A stretch of 64,000 nt of DNA from Prunella strophiata (Eukaryota > Chordata > Aves > Passeriformes > Prunellidae). Made by a program: the position numbers and the translations under genes. The stretch spans positions 10,294,040 to 10,358,039 of the forward strand of contig JAZBQD010000034.1 of the NCBI GenBank assembly GCA_036583965.1. The letters run 5' to 3'. Under the pieces are notes generated by a model. That model was not told where the DNA came from, ran no database searches, and saw only the letters and a program-made list of their open reading frames with translations. This document shows, piece after piece, positions 13,001 to 26,000 of the stretch (positions within the stretch are counted from its first letter, which is position 1; the number at the start of each line of letters is the position of its first letter).

Positions 13001-16000
13001 TTTTGCTTTGGCTTCTGGAACAGGCCAGCCTTGAGCCATGTCAAGGGAAGCACACCAGAAATCTTCATGACACATGAGGGGATGTAATGCTGTGGTGCAG
13101 CCTTTTGGTGCCATCCAGCACCAAAAGAAGAAGCAAATATAAAGAAATTCTTCCACTAGGAGCTCAGTGCCAGGTTCATTGCTGTGTGTCCCCCCACTCC
13201 CCATGCCCTGTGGTGCTGCACACAAATGTGGCTGGCAGATGATGGGAGCAGAGAGTGGGAGAGAGGCAGTAGTGCTGGAGCCTGGAGCTGCCCTAGGTAA
13301 GGGAGAACCTTGGTGACAGGCTCACACTCAGGTTAGGTTAGCTGGCAGGTCTTGAAGGCCAAATTTTAAATTTAAATGGATAGGTATTAGAATAGCAGAT
13401 ATTGGCACTCTATTTTGGGAATTGAAACAATTAGTATATAACTTTACCTGGCTGTTCAAGGCAGTAGCTTTAGTGATACCTGTTGTCCTTTTCATATGGA
13501 GACAAGAGACACTTGTGAAGAACATTACAGTATTCAGCTATAGGGAATCAGAAGAGTTGTGCCCAGAACCTAAAAAACCAAATAGGTTAGAGAAATTCCA
13601 ATCTTTTAGAGAGTATTTGTAAGCAGTGGAATTATTTTACCATGGTGCATAGCCTCTCTCATAGCCTTACATTATTCTTTTAGCAGAGAATTCCACCTGG
13701 AAGCTGTTGTAGGTAGGAGGTGAAAGAGGAAATAACACTGCCTGCATTTTGCAAATGGAAAATTAAAGAATGGTGCTCAATGGCCAGATTTGCAAAGTTA
13801 GTTATTTAAAATCCCCTGGAGTCGGATGTCCAGATGCCCATAAAAACCTTGCCCTGAGTGACATGCCTAAGGTCACAGGGGAAGTCTGTGGCAGAACAGG
13901 AATTTAAATCAGCTCTCCTTACTCTCTTAAACAACATCATATTTCCTTTGAGTTAAGCCATACTTTTCCAGCCACATATTGCTGAGCTTTTCTGGTTTTA
14001 CGAAGACCCCAATTCTATAGTAAAATCCATGTCTCCCTCAGCTTTCTTTATGGCAAAAGCAAGACACTAAAGTTAACCTACTCATACCATCCAAATTTAG
14101 ATATTTAATTCAGCTGCCTGCAATAGGACCTCTGAGTCCAATCAGGGAAGTATACAGTGAACAGTTAGGTAGTGAGGATGCTCTGAATTGCTCTCTCCAG
14201 ACTCCAGTGACTATATTGGGTGTCCATTCTACTACAGTTCAATGTCAGATAGTTGTCTAAAATGAAGAGCCATTGAAAATATGGGAGTTTTTACCTCTAA
14301 AGGAAAGTGAGGCAGAAGGGAAAAAAGACAAAGTCCTTAAATAGGTTTTTACTCAATGTATTTTGGAGCACCTGCCTTATCTGCCACACTCACGATTCAA
14401 ACAGAAGAGAAAAGAGTGAATAATTTTTAAGAACTAAATGTCAGTATAAAAATCAATTAAATGTAAGGGCCTTGTTTATTAAATAACTGTTTTTTTATAC
14501 TGTTCTTAGTACCTGATTAGAGAATGATTCATTTTAAAATAAATGTAATTAACAGAGTGAATTAATGAATAGACATGATGGGGAAAACCTCAGGGAACCC
14601 CCTTTAATACTGCAAAGGTATTTATTCTAATATAAAAGTATATACATTTATGACAGATGGATCATTTTAGGAATTGAGCTCTTTTAACCACCTTTATGTA
14701 CAGTATAGTATTCTACAACATGTACTGTACTCTAACTAGGATAGGTGATTCAGTTAAGTGATCAGTCAGATAATTTATTTATAAAGGTGTTATCCAAACT
14801 GTGAAAAAAACCAAAAAAACCCCATGAACAATCAGAGCTTTTTAAAGCTATTCCTTACATACTGTATTTTTGAATGAGGGACTCTGTCAAGGGAGTGGTG
14901 TAATTTCCTCTATTTTGTCATTGAAATGGACATTTTACACATAGTCCTTAGTTTTTAATAGACTGATTCTAAAGCTTATTGTTGTTAATGCATTGACATC
15001 TTTGACAATTTACTCAGCCCTTAATTACACACAGTGAGAAGAACTAGGGAGTGGCCCTGAGTGCTCATTGCAGGGCAGGGCACAGGCTTGTCCCTCAAAA
15101 TTACGTGTTTCCAAAAAAGTTTCTAACAGGAATTACTCCCAGCAAATTCCTACACTGAAGTTTGATTTTTGGGAACCTAAAGTTTTACTACTGAAGAGAC
15201 AGCAGAAGAAATTACAATCTATTAGAAAACTGATTCAGTAACTCATATTTCTGTGGGATTAGTAAGACACAGAAAAGTAGCAAAAAACCCCCAAATGATC
15301 ATTCTCTGAATAAAACAGATAAATGTAAATTTTTTGGGAGATATTTGTTCAAGGCAGTAGCATGGATTGCCACTGAAAAGCCACCTCTCTTCAGAGAGAA
15401 CTAATGTCCCTGTTTTAAACTGTCTGACTTTCCTCTAGGGTAGGAAACGTCCCTCCCAGGTGGGCTGTGCTTGCAGCTGGTTAGATAAAGTACCCAGTTA
15501 GTCCCATGTATTGAAACCCAGTGCTCCCTGGAGGCAGCTATCAGTGTTATAATCACCCTGTGATCTGCCTTGGGAAATAATAAGGTATGAGGAGAATAGT
15601 TAATTCTGTGGAAAATGTCATGGAACAACTGAACATCAGGCTCCAGATAAAAATTCACGAACTAAAAGGAATGTATTCAGTGTGAACAAAATCTTCCCAA
15701 ACTTTTAATCCCTGCTTCTTCCATTTCAGAGTTAAGTAATACTAGAAATCCTAATATCAGTACCAAACTTACAGGCTGTTCCACTTTGTAGTCTTAAATG
15801 TCCCCAATTATATGTTTTAATGTCTACAGAGCAAAAAAACCCCAAAACCAATAAACCAGTTATGCTTGAATTATGGCTTCAAGGAACTCTCTTGTACTTC
15901 AGTGCTCCCCACAGAGGAATCAGTGGGAGGATGCAGAGGCACAACTATGTTATGGGTACATGTCCAATGCCTGGAAGATACATTCCCTGGGTCATGAAGA

Positions 16001-19000
16001 GCCTTTGGATCCCTCATGCCCAGGTAAAACCTCACTCAGCCAGCAGCAGCCACTTCAGATAAAATGATGGCAACAGACTCTCTGTTGTTCCAAAGCAGCA
16101 TTGTGTGCCCTGCATCTGCAGGCACATTGTTTTAGGCACTTGTTCCCGATGTTTCCTCTCTGCCCTGGGTAAATTTCCAAAAGTTTAAGACCAAATATTG
16201 CTTGGAGTTTCCCTGGGGCTTTGCTCTGCAGCTGCCCTGCTTTCTAATGGTACAATCATACTCTAAACTGACAGGTGTTGCAAGCATAAGCGAGCAAGGA
16301 GAAATAATAAAAAGGGATCTAAAGAGCTCAAAAATATGTGCAGGAAGCAAAATGAGATTCAAGCTGGGGAACTGCAAGCTGATATATTTGGAGGAATTGA
16401 TAAATTCAGTTCTGGCCAGCTCAATAGCAGAAATGTGAGAGGAATTCAGAGACAAGCAGCAAAAATGACTGAGAGGCAGGACAGTGCAACATCTGCAGAT
16501 CAAGTAGCACAAACTGGGCAGTCCCAAAGCCCTCACTCAGCACATGGAAGGTGATCATGGCCTTCCAGAATCCAGTCCTATTCTCAGCCCAATAAATGGC
16601 AGAATTAATGTTCAGATGAAAGGTAATGAGGACAATCCAAAGGGAAAGAAGGTTCAGGGGTAGGAACTGGACCAAACTCAAGTGCAGAAAGCCATGGGAG
16701 ACACAATATTTCCCATGGACCAAATCTGCATCAGCATCAGGACAGGCTTGAAAGAAACCCAGACCATTTTATTTTGATTTCTTATTCCATAGGTTTTTGG
16801 GCTGCTTGTGTGCTTGTTACCTAGCTGTGAGTTTGTTTCTAGTGGCTGTAGGAGATAAAGGATAATAAGTGCTCAAGAAAAAAGGTGAAGGAAGTGTGGG
16901 GTTTTGAAACAGAAGCTAGAAGGTTTTCTTGCATGTTTGAAACTGGCAGATGTTTGTTTGGCTTTGATTCTAAGGTATTACTTGTCTGTGAAATGGTCAA
17001 AAGAGATTACAGTTGTACTTGATCTCAGATTAAAGTTTACATAAATTAATTCCAATTTATCATATTATAGTTAGACTATATTTTAAAATAGTTTCATTAC
17101 TCTGAGCACAACAGACTAATTTTAAAATATTGTATATTTAATAATTCCCTATACTTTAAAACTGTATATGGACAATAAAAAAGTTCAGCTGCCATAGTCA
17201 CTGTAATTTAAAACAAAACCTTAGTGAATTGAAAGATAATGTTTCCCAGGACACCTGAGCCTCATAAGGTATTGCACTTTGAAAATTCATTCATAGCTGG
17301 TATTTTCAGTGTATATTTTTGCAACGAGTGCATTTACTTCAGAATAATTTTTTTCACTATTACTATATATTTTATTCTTGCCATTTGTTTTTGTCCCTTA
17401 TCATTAAAAACCTCAGCAATTCAATATACTTTTCAACAATTCCTTTCCTAAGCACAGTAATACAAAAGAAACAATTGCTCTCTTGTGTGTTGTGAGCTAT
17501 TTGAATGTGTCCACTGATTCCACTGTACATAGGCAATGTTTCAGACATTTCACTCCTGGAGGATGATTTTAGGTGACTAGGAAGCTGAACATCTGTTCTG
17601 TAGGTGAACAGAATGGCAGCTAATCTCATATTGTCAGCGTGTTTATTCCCAGCCTTTTTTTTTTGTTGGATGCTTGGCTGTGCCTCAGTGTGGATGATGC
17701 AAATGGCATCTTTTGAGAAGTAAGAGCACACAAGTATTTGAAACACGGGCAGGGCTGATTTAAAATCTTTTACCACAAGTTGATCATGCCAGCTGTTGGG
17801 AAGTGCTCACCAGCAACCATATGTTGTGAACGAGATAAGCAATTACTGTGCACCATCCAGGCTTTATGCTGAACAGGGAAAGCTTGTGCTTTTAAGGTAG
17901 AACTCCCCATTAAAAGTACTGCCCCGCTCCCTCTGTAACCACCTATTAGAGGGCATTGTTGCTAATAAATACCAGCAGTAATTCTTAGTGAGAGATCACT
18001 GAGCCAAATAATAAAGTCACTGCATACCCTTGGGTTACAATTCCATGTCTCTGCAGGAATAATTTACCCCAGCAAGAACTGCATGGGACTGTGTTTGTGT
18101 TATTGTTATTTCCGCCTCACAATTGTTGTTTTCATTGGTGACTGAGCCCTCAACCATTTGTTAACAATTTAGGTTTTTGTCAGACGTGTGGCAGAGAATG
18201 TGAGTTGTTTTGGAAAAAAACAGTTGGAACAAGTTACTTTGACTGGTCTATAGAGTTAATCAAGATGACAATAAAAGCAGGAGTGCAGCTCCAGCCTGTT
18301 CCTACAATAGTGAGCAATAGGCCAGAGGGTCTTTGTGGAAGTTCTCCCCATGTTATTCCAGGAGCTGGTGAGAGCTGTGTGCCCCCAGCTCTTGTTTCCC
18401 CAGCCTGCAGCAACACTGACTTGCTGAACAGCTTTTTTCCTGCTGTTTGTGGCCCTGAGCAGCAGGTGAGAAAATATGGGGAAATTAATATTCTGTTTGC
18501 TTTTACTAGAGGATTTGGGATTATAATGTGGGATATTCTCTATTAGAGGATATCTAGCAACCTCACCAGTATCATAATTTTTACAATAGCTTTCAACTAT
18601 GCAGAGACTTATGAACATTTTTTTTCTGTTAATTTTGCAGTAGGGCCAATACAGAGACTGAAGAATCAGTACTCAGCTGAATGCCACTGCTAACAATTGC
18701 TGGTGACAGTGCCTTTTTTTTATTCTTCACCCATGTTTGTGTCTCCCTTGAGCTACAGGAGAACTTTCTCCAGTTAATATGTAAAGGCAGATGCTCTGCT
18801 GAGTTGACTTTAATCTGTCTCATGCATCCTGAAGAGGATCAGTGCAGTCATACAGTGACTTCAAAGAGCTGACTGACCAGAGGATATAGTTTCAGATACT
18901 AAATTACTCTAAGAAAATGTATAGAAGGTCTTATTTGTGTGTGTTTCTGAAAGAGATATACAAAATTCTCTTTCATGGAATAATAGAAGTTGATGTGGCC

Positions 19001-20000
19001 TTGCAGTCCATGAAGAAGACTATGAAGCCTCATGTTTTTTTATTTTTCTAAGCTGGAGAATTCCCCCTGCTCCAATAGCTATTCTTTGCATTTGGTGTAA
19101 GTTTGGGACTTGTTTAATAAACAGCTCACAGAGCTGTTAATTTTGTATTTTGCATTCATAGCATTTCTGCCTAATTTGGAGGCAATCACCTCAGATATTC
19201 AAATGGATTAGGGAGGAAATGGCTTTTCATACAAAATCCATTGAATGGGTATTTTTACTGGAAGGGGTTGTTTTGGGGGCTGTAGTCAGACAGCAACACC
19301 TGGATTTGTCATATTTTGATGGGAAGGAATTGGGTTATGAAGCAGCTTGCCATTGCCTTGGAGAGGCTGAGAACATTGCAGTGCTGGACTCTCAGGAAAT
19401 GTGACTTTTCTCCTGAGACCCTGAAACAGGAGCTGAGTGAAGCTGCAAATCAACCTTCCCATGTAGGTGCTCTGCACTCCTAGAAACCAGTGCCAAAAAA
19501 GTCTCCAGGAAGGGACATTATCTAATGACAACACACTGAACCCCAGCCGTGAGCAAATAATGTCCTTTTGACCTATGTGCCATCCTGTGCTGCTCCATCT
19601 CATTACATTTTATTTTGAGGCTTCACATACACAGATGCAGAACAGTTCAGAATAAGAAGCTAAAAAGGCTAGTATTAGGGATAGCTCAAGAATTTTTTAT
19701 ATAGTTACAGAAGAAATTCCTCTCCCACCCTCCTGAAATGTGATCATTACAATAACATATATTCCAAAAGAAAGCATCTGTATCAACACCTCCTGACATA
19801 AATGAATGGAAATACTGACTTTGCCTATTATTATTATAAAGGTTGTTAGTTCTGCTAATAAAATGTTTCTTAAGCTCCACAGCTAGATGGGTTTCCTGTG
19901 GAATTGTCTAAACCCTTCCAATGCTAACTGTTTGCAAGATTCAGAAAAGTATTTGCAGAGCTGCTGTACCAGAATAAGGCCACCTTTCCCAGGAAACACA
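10001..20000. other. Upstream flank, no gene recognised
   Basis: More AT-rich non-coding sequence. It holds the MIR-like fragment near 13.8 kb, a short (CA)n run near 10061-10074, and a repeated octamer-like decamer CATATGCATT at 12647-12656 and 12672-12681. Open frames are short and unrecognised. Confidence 0.7.
13735..13935 (+). mobile_element. Ancient MIR-like (core-SINE) fragment
   Basis: The block 'agtgacatgcctaaggtcac' followed by 'gtggcagaacaggaattta' and then 'tctccttactctcttaaac' follows the middle and 3' part of the MIR/core-SINE consensus (gtgacttgcccaaggtcac..., gtggcagagc-gggatttgaa..., tctgactcca). About 70 bp earlier, 'gcattttgcaaatggaaaatt' sits where MIR has 'ccattttacagatgaggaaa'. 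The ~70 bp between the two blocks does not fit and may be an insertion or another old repeat. Such copies predate the bird-mammal split and are expected to be strongly diverged. Exact edges are uncertain. Confidence 0.6.
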
Positions 20001-23000
20001 GCTCCAGTTACAGTTGTATTGAAAAGAGGCCAAAGAGGCCAGAGCAGAGCACTTATAGACACATTTCCTCATCATACATGGAATGCTGAATTATTGCTGC
20101 CATGCAGTGCTTGGGTTTAGAACTGAATTTGCATGGGGAAAATGACTGCAGCAGGACCAAAGGGCATGGAGACAGAGTCCTGCAGACTTTTTCCACTCCA
20201 AACCTTTCTGTCCCACACATACAGTGCACTTTACTGCTTGTGGGTTATTGTCTCTTTTCCAAAGCCCACAGGCTGCCTCGCCCTTCATCTTCCTGAATTC
20301 TTTACCATTTTCTGGCAGCCATCTGCTGTGTCTCAGTCGGAAATGTCTGCTCCTCTGTCTTAATTTAACAAAAAAAAAAAAAAACAAAAAAACAAACCCA
20401 CAGCATTTTCTTCCAGTTCTTTTGGAGAGCAGTGCACACCCTGGGCTGCTGCTCACAGTGAGCTGTATCTTTGTCTCCATAGCTGTAACTTTGCACACAG
20501 AGAAAATGGGCAGATGTAAGATCAGCTTGCAGAGTAAAAAGTAGATGAGCCTCCAAACAATCTTGTATTCAAACCCAAATTGATTGCTGAACTTTCAGCT
20601 CAATTTTAATTTCCCTCGATGCCTTATTTTTAAAATAAATATGCAGGGCTTTTTTTCCATTGGTATTATCCAGCCTCCTATTGCAGCTGTTGCCAGGAGG
20701 TTCCAAGCAGCCACACGGGGTGGATGTGAGAGGTCTCAATATCTGCAGATTGGTTACAATAACAATCTCTCTTGTCCCTCAGTTCAAACAATTTAAAATG
20801 TCATGTCAGGAGTGGAAAGATATTAATCACTGCACAGCTAGAGAGAGTTCCTAGGAAGGAGACTGAAACTGTGGATTCAGAAGCCTGTTGAATGAGATGA
20901 GAACCTTTGCCTTGAAAACTCAATTCAGCAGATGTGAAATCCTGTAGGTTCTGAGTGCAGGTCCATGGAGCTCAGCTTCTCTTCTGTTTCAAAGAGAAAC
21001 ACCATGTTATGTCCAGGAGCACTGGCACATGAAGGGAAATATTTAGTTATTTTGAGATAATTGAAATATAAAATGAAGCAAAATAGTTTATTTTCATTGT
21101 GACATAAGTAGCATTTTGTTTAAGCAGTATTTAATGATTATAACAGTAGGTACCAATGATTTTCTTTCATAATTAGCCCTATTAGAGTGAAGACATGCAC
21201 ATGGTTGACCTTGAAACAAGAATCAATATATTTTTTTTCTTTTGTGTACTTTTTCCCTTTTTCATTTCTTTAATCATTTAACATACTCTTTGATCAATAT
21301 CTAATGTGATGTAATATCTAAGAAAGGATTGAATGCAGATGTTCAATGTAAGTTGCATGTTCTTTCACTGTTCTGATGTATTAAATTACCAAACCTTGTA
21401 AGAGTGAACAAATGTTTATTCAAGTGTAATGCAGATTCATTATGGTGATGTTAGATTATGTTCTGAGGTAATGATTACATGGTCCATTGAGACGTGTTTA
21501 TTCTTGATTTTTTTAGCTGACCTATTGTATGATTTTAGGCAAGTTATACCCATACTCCCTGCCAGTCATTCTCTTACTATGTTTATCCTGTCTTGTTTAT
21601 GTAAATAGTAAGATATTTACAAAAGAGTGAGTCATTGACTGTGTTTAATAGGATTTACCACAATATGTTCTGGTCTTGTTTGAATCTGCTTCGCATTAAA
21701 TAATTACTTATAATCAAGGCTCTTAATCCACTGCAGTCACCAATGGCACATTTTCTTTAGAAAATCTGTACATTAATCCTCTCTTATACTGATATTGTTG
21801 TAATGATATTAAAGTTGTAAGAGGTTGAACTGCAAAATTCAAACCTAATAATTTAATAGCCTCAGAGAGCTTTGAGAATTATCTGGTTTAGTGAAAAATC
21901 AGAGTAATGGAAATACCAGTTTGTGAGGTAACACTGGTCACCTGTAGCCCAGGTTGTCCTTCACTTCTCCCTTCAGTTTGAGGGCAGAAGTTTTAAGAAC
22001 TTGCCCACCCTTTTGGTTCCATAAGACTGAAATTCTGTTTTGAAGATCATTTCCCTTTTGCTCTCCTGCTTGCATTATTTAGTTAAATATAGGAGAGTAT
22101 CAGCTTCATGAGAAGCTTCAAATCTTTATGATATCATAGGAATGGCTGAGCTAAAATTGCAATTAAGACTGAAGCCAGATGGAACACCATCAGTAAGACG
22201 GGGGTAATGTTGGAATAGGGAAATTTCTAAAGAAACTCAGAAATGAATAAAACAATTCTTTGTCTTATAAACTTGGATAACCTTGGAAAAACCAGCATTT
22301 TAGAAATACGTATACTGGTCATAAAAACATTTCCTTTTCTTTCTTCTCCCATGGAACGTGAGAGGTACTAGCTAAAATACAAGGCCAGCTGGAGGTAGAG
22401 TACAGCAGATTTCTTGAAGACACTAAAAAAACCAACTCCTTTTCCCTTGTCCCTCAAAACTGGAATTGCTCATATTTTGATACATACATATTCAGTAGCA
22501 AATAATGTTTGAATAATCACTTTGAGTGAAGGGGTGAAGAAGTCATGGAAGTGGTATTTGAAACTCTCTAGGAAGAGATTCCTTTTCCTTGTGGACAAGG
22601 ATTTTTCTAGATTTGTTTACCAATTGTGTTCCAGCTGCATTTCCCTTTTTGCTCTTGATATAACTTATTTCATAATCAGCATAATTTACAGACAGAGCTA
22701 TGTCTTGAGAGATCCTACATACATTTTAGCACTCTATATGTATATGAGAAAACCCCTGATTACCATAATGATAAATTATTAATTTAACTACTGACATGAT
22801 AAGTATGATGTTTCTATAGAATATTTCAAGCATATTTCTAAGAGATTATACAATTCAGAAGAAAAATTGACTCTTGTCAAAATATTTAACTGGAGTCACT
22901 TTTAGAACCAAAGTAGTTGATGTCTGTTCCTTAGTTTGTGCATCTGTATTTGTGTGTACACAGCCACAGGGAACGCAGGTTTTACAAAGGGAAGGTACAG

Positions 23001-26000
23001 AGATGAAAAACTGATTAGTTTTAAGGATCTCCCCCAGAATCATGCACATCGGTACATGCATATTGTACAGAACATGTACTTCTAGCAAAACCTGCCAGGC
23101 ACAGAATGAAATCCCTTTTATGAGGACAGCTGGAGAGTTATGCAACTTCAGGAGGATTATGCAGATGTGTATACGCTGTGAAGTTGCCTGATGGATTACG
23201 AGCCTGTGTAGGTTTGATTTAAAAAGAAAAACTACTTAATTCTCTTCTGTAGTGAATGGAATGTTTCCAGAGAGGACCAGAAGCCTGGAGTCTTCAGAAC
23301 TGAGAGAGTCTGATGAATGCACAGGTCTATACTGGTGTCTTCAGTTTGGCCAGTGATGAGAATTGACCAAGTTTAGGCAGGACCTGTGTTACTCTGTACT
23401 CCCTACAATGGAAATTATGTTCTCAGACTCTACAGAATATGCCCAAAGCTCATTGCAGACAGACTTGTTGTAAATTAGCCCTATTGAAACCCTTTTGTGA
23501 TAGGCCACCTAATGAAGATGATTATTTTACACAGATGGGTATTTTTTTATTTATTAAACAGTAAAACGTTGAATAGACATGCTCTATCAAGAATTGCATC
23601 AGTCCTAATTAGGAGGCAGATGTAATTTTACCTACTGCTTCACTGGAAGAGTTTGATCTTGTTTGTACTCAGGCATTGCCCTGGCAGAACTGAGTGCCAC
23701 AATCTTCAACATTTGCAAACAGGAATGCTGGAAGCAAATATGCAAAGGGGAAAGCACAGCTAATTCTGGTGTCTGAGGGCTCTGTCCATTCAACCACAAC
23801 ACGCCTTCGAGCTGGAGAAAGCTGCAGGGAGTCCTGCAGGTCCATCATGCTGTTTCCACAAAAGCTTTTGAGAAATGAAAGGCCTTGCACTCATGAACAG
23901 AGATCAGAAACTAGAGTTGTTTCTGCTTTTAAAGAACTCATCTTTGACATAGACAAGATACACAGACCCCTTTTGAAGTTCAGCAATCCATGTACAGCAG
24001 TGCTTAAAGCAGACAGAATCCAGAAGTTATTTCAGGTGGAAATAGTTGTCAGGGAATGCAAAGCACATGCACTTTGATTATTGATGCAGTATCCCTTATG
24101 TAGTACCACATCATTATTGTGTGCATAAAAACAGATTGATAAAATACTCCACTGCAGTTGGTTACCTATTCTGAAACTCAAGCAGCCCAAAACCCCCCAG
24201 ACTGCCCCATGATGCCTGAGGAATTAAACTGTAGGGCACCACATTTAGTAGATATACTTCATGTTTTTCACCTGCTTCTGTGTTTAGGGGTTCTGTGCTG
24301 TCTGAATATTAAATGCACCTTAAATAATTGCCCAAAACTACAAGTTAGAGGCAGGGATTCTGTAAACACAGCAGGCTGAAATGATTCTAAACCACATTGT
24401 CAGTAGGTGATCCTGATTGTATTAACATCCATTTCACATGAGGGTCACAGCTCTTAGTTCAGTGAATTTACTCTTGATTTATATGTCTATAAAGGACAGG
24501 AACAATCATAAGATACTCCCTGTGATACTCTGAAATCAATAGAAAGGACCAAAGAATGAGGAAGGCTGCTAACAAGCTTTCAGGTCATGGACTGAACACT
24601 GCAGTCTACTTGTCAGCCATTGGTTGAAAGTGAAGCAAAAGCCAGTTATAAATTTCCTAAACATAAGATATCCATTTGAAGGTGATTTTATTACATTTAT
24701 GAAATGAAGAAGGTCATTAGAAACATCAAGATTTTCCCATTGTTGCCTTGGGGCGCTGAAATGCCTAATGTGTGATTTGCACTTACTGCACCAAGCCAGC
24801 TTTCTGCAGCTTTGAATTTTCAGGTGAAAATTATTTCTTATTATGTGTTCTGAATGTGTTTCCTTAAATTTCCATTTCTGTGAGCTTGCTCTATTATTTC
24901 CACTAAACTGGACTTTCTGAAGCAACAATTATTTTTGTGTAACATAGAGCAGGCTTACCCAAGTTAAAGCTCTTCATCTTAGGCTAGACCCTGACATGTC
25001 ATTTGAAGAATAAGCTGAAGAACAGACAGAAACATTTAGTTGTTTTACTGCACGTGTTTCAATAATAGCTCTGGGCTTACTAGAGATTTTCCATGCTATT
25101 TTCCTTTAATGTTAGTGTGACACAATTTATAGTTCACTCTTAGAAGTGCCAGCTCACACTCAAGGAAGTTCTGTTTGGGGATTAAATGGAAGACAGGGAT
25201 GGGATTCAATTCCTGCATGATAAAGGTGAATAGAAATCATTCTATTCTTAGTCCTTTTCTCAAATTTTTCTTAGTGACAAATGATGCAAGTGGCTTGCTT
25301 TTAAATGTTCCTAAAGAATTCCTGCCCTCATTTCCTCATGTGAATGAGTGAAGGATTAGGTAGGGCTTCCATGTGCAGTGCCACATCATTTGGCAGGCTT
25401 GGAGACTGGAGCTAGAGGAAGTGCAAAATTCACAATCTTAACATAACTCTCTTTTTTTAAGGTAGAAAATGCACATTCCCAAAAGCTTTCCATTTCCCAA
25501 CAGCCTGAGAATTGTTTTCCTTTATCCTTCAGGCACTGGGATTGTGACCTTCCCCCTGAGTTGGCAGTTCTCACTGAGTCAAATTCCATGAACCTTCTGA
25601 GCTTGAGGCTGCAGATATTCCATATTGGATAAGATCCCAGTAATCTGCTGTGCTTTTCCTTCTGTGTTACTTTATACTGAAACAGCAGCTACAGAAAGTC
25701 TATAATTTCTGTGACTGATGAAAAACCTCTTAAAATATAGGGTCCTGGGTAGCAGTAAGTTTTCCTTACCCTAATTTGTAAGGCCTTCTCTGATGAAGCG
25801 TGGTGGAGCATATGAATTCAGTATTTCTGCCACTGCTCAAAGCTTAAACTCATCTCTGAAGATGCAATTATTTACGGTTTTCTCCCTTCAGCTTTATGGC
25901 TCCCAGCAAGCATGATTAAGGAGGGGGAAAAATAAAAAAGGGTAAGTTGCAAACGCGCGGCATCTCTCGAGGAGATGGAGTAGGCGGTGAGAAGGGAATT

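Noticed and set aside
14698..14730. 8-bp inverted repeat gtacagta/tactgtac
   Set aside because: Short arms with a 17-base loop in AT-rich DNA, which is expected by chance. No miRNA-like long stem.
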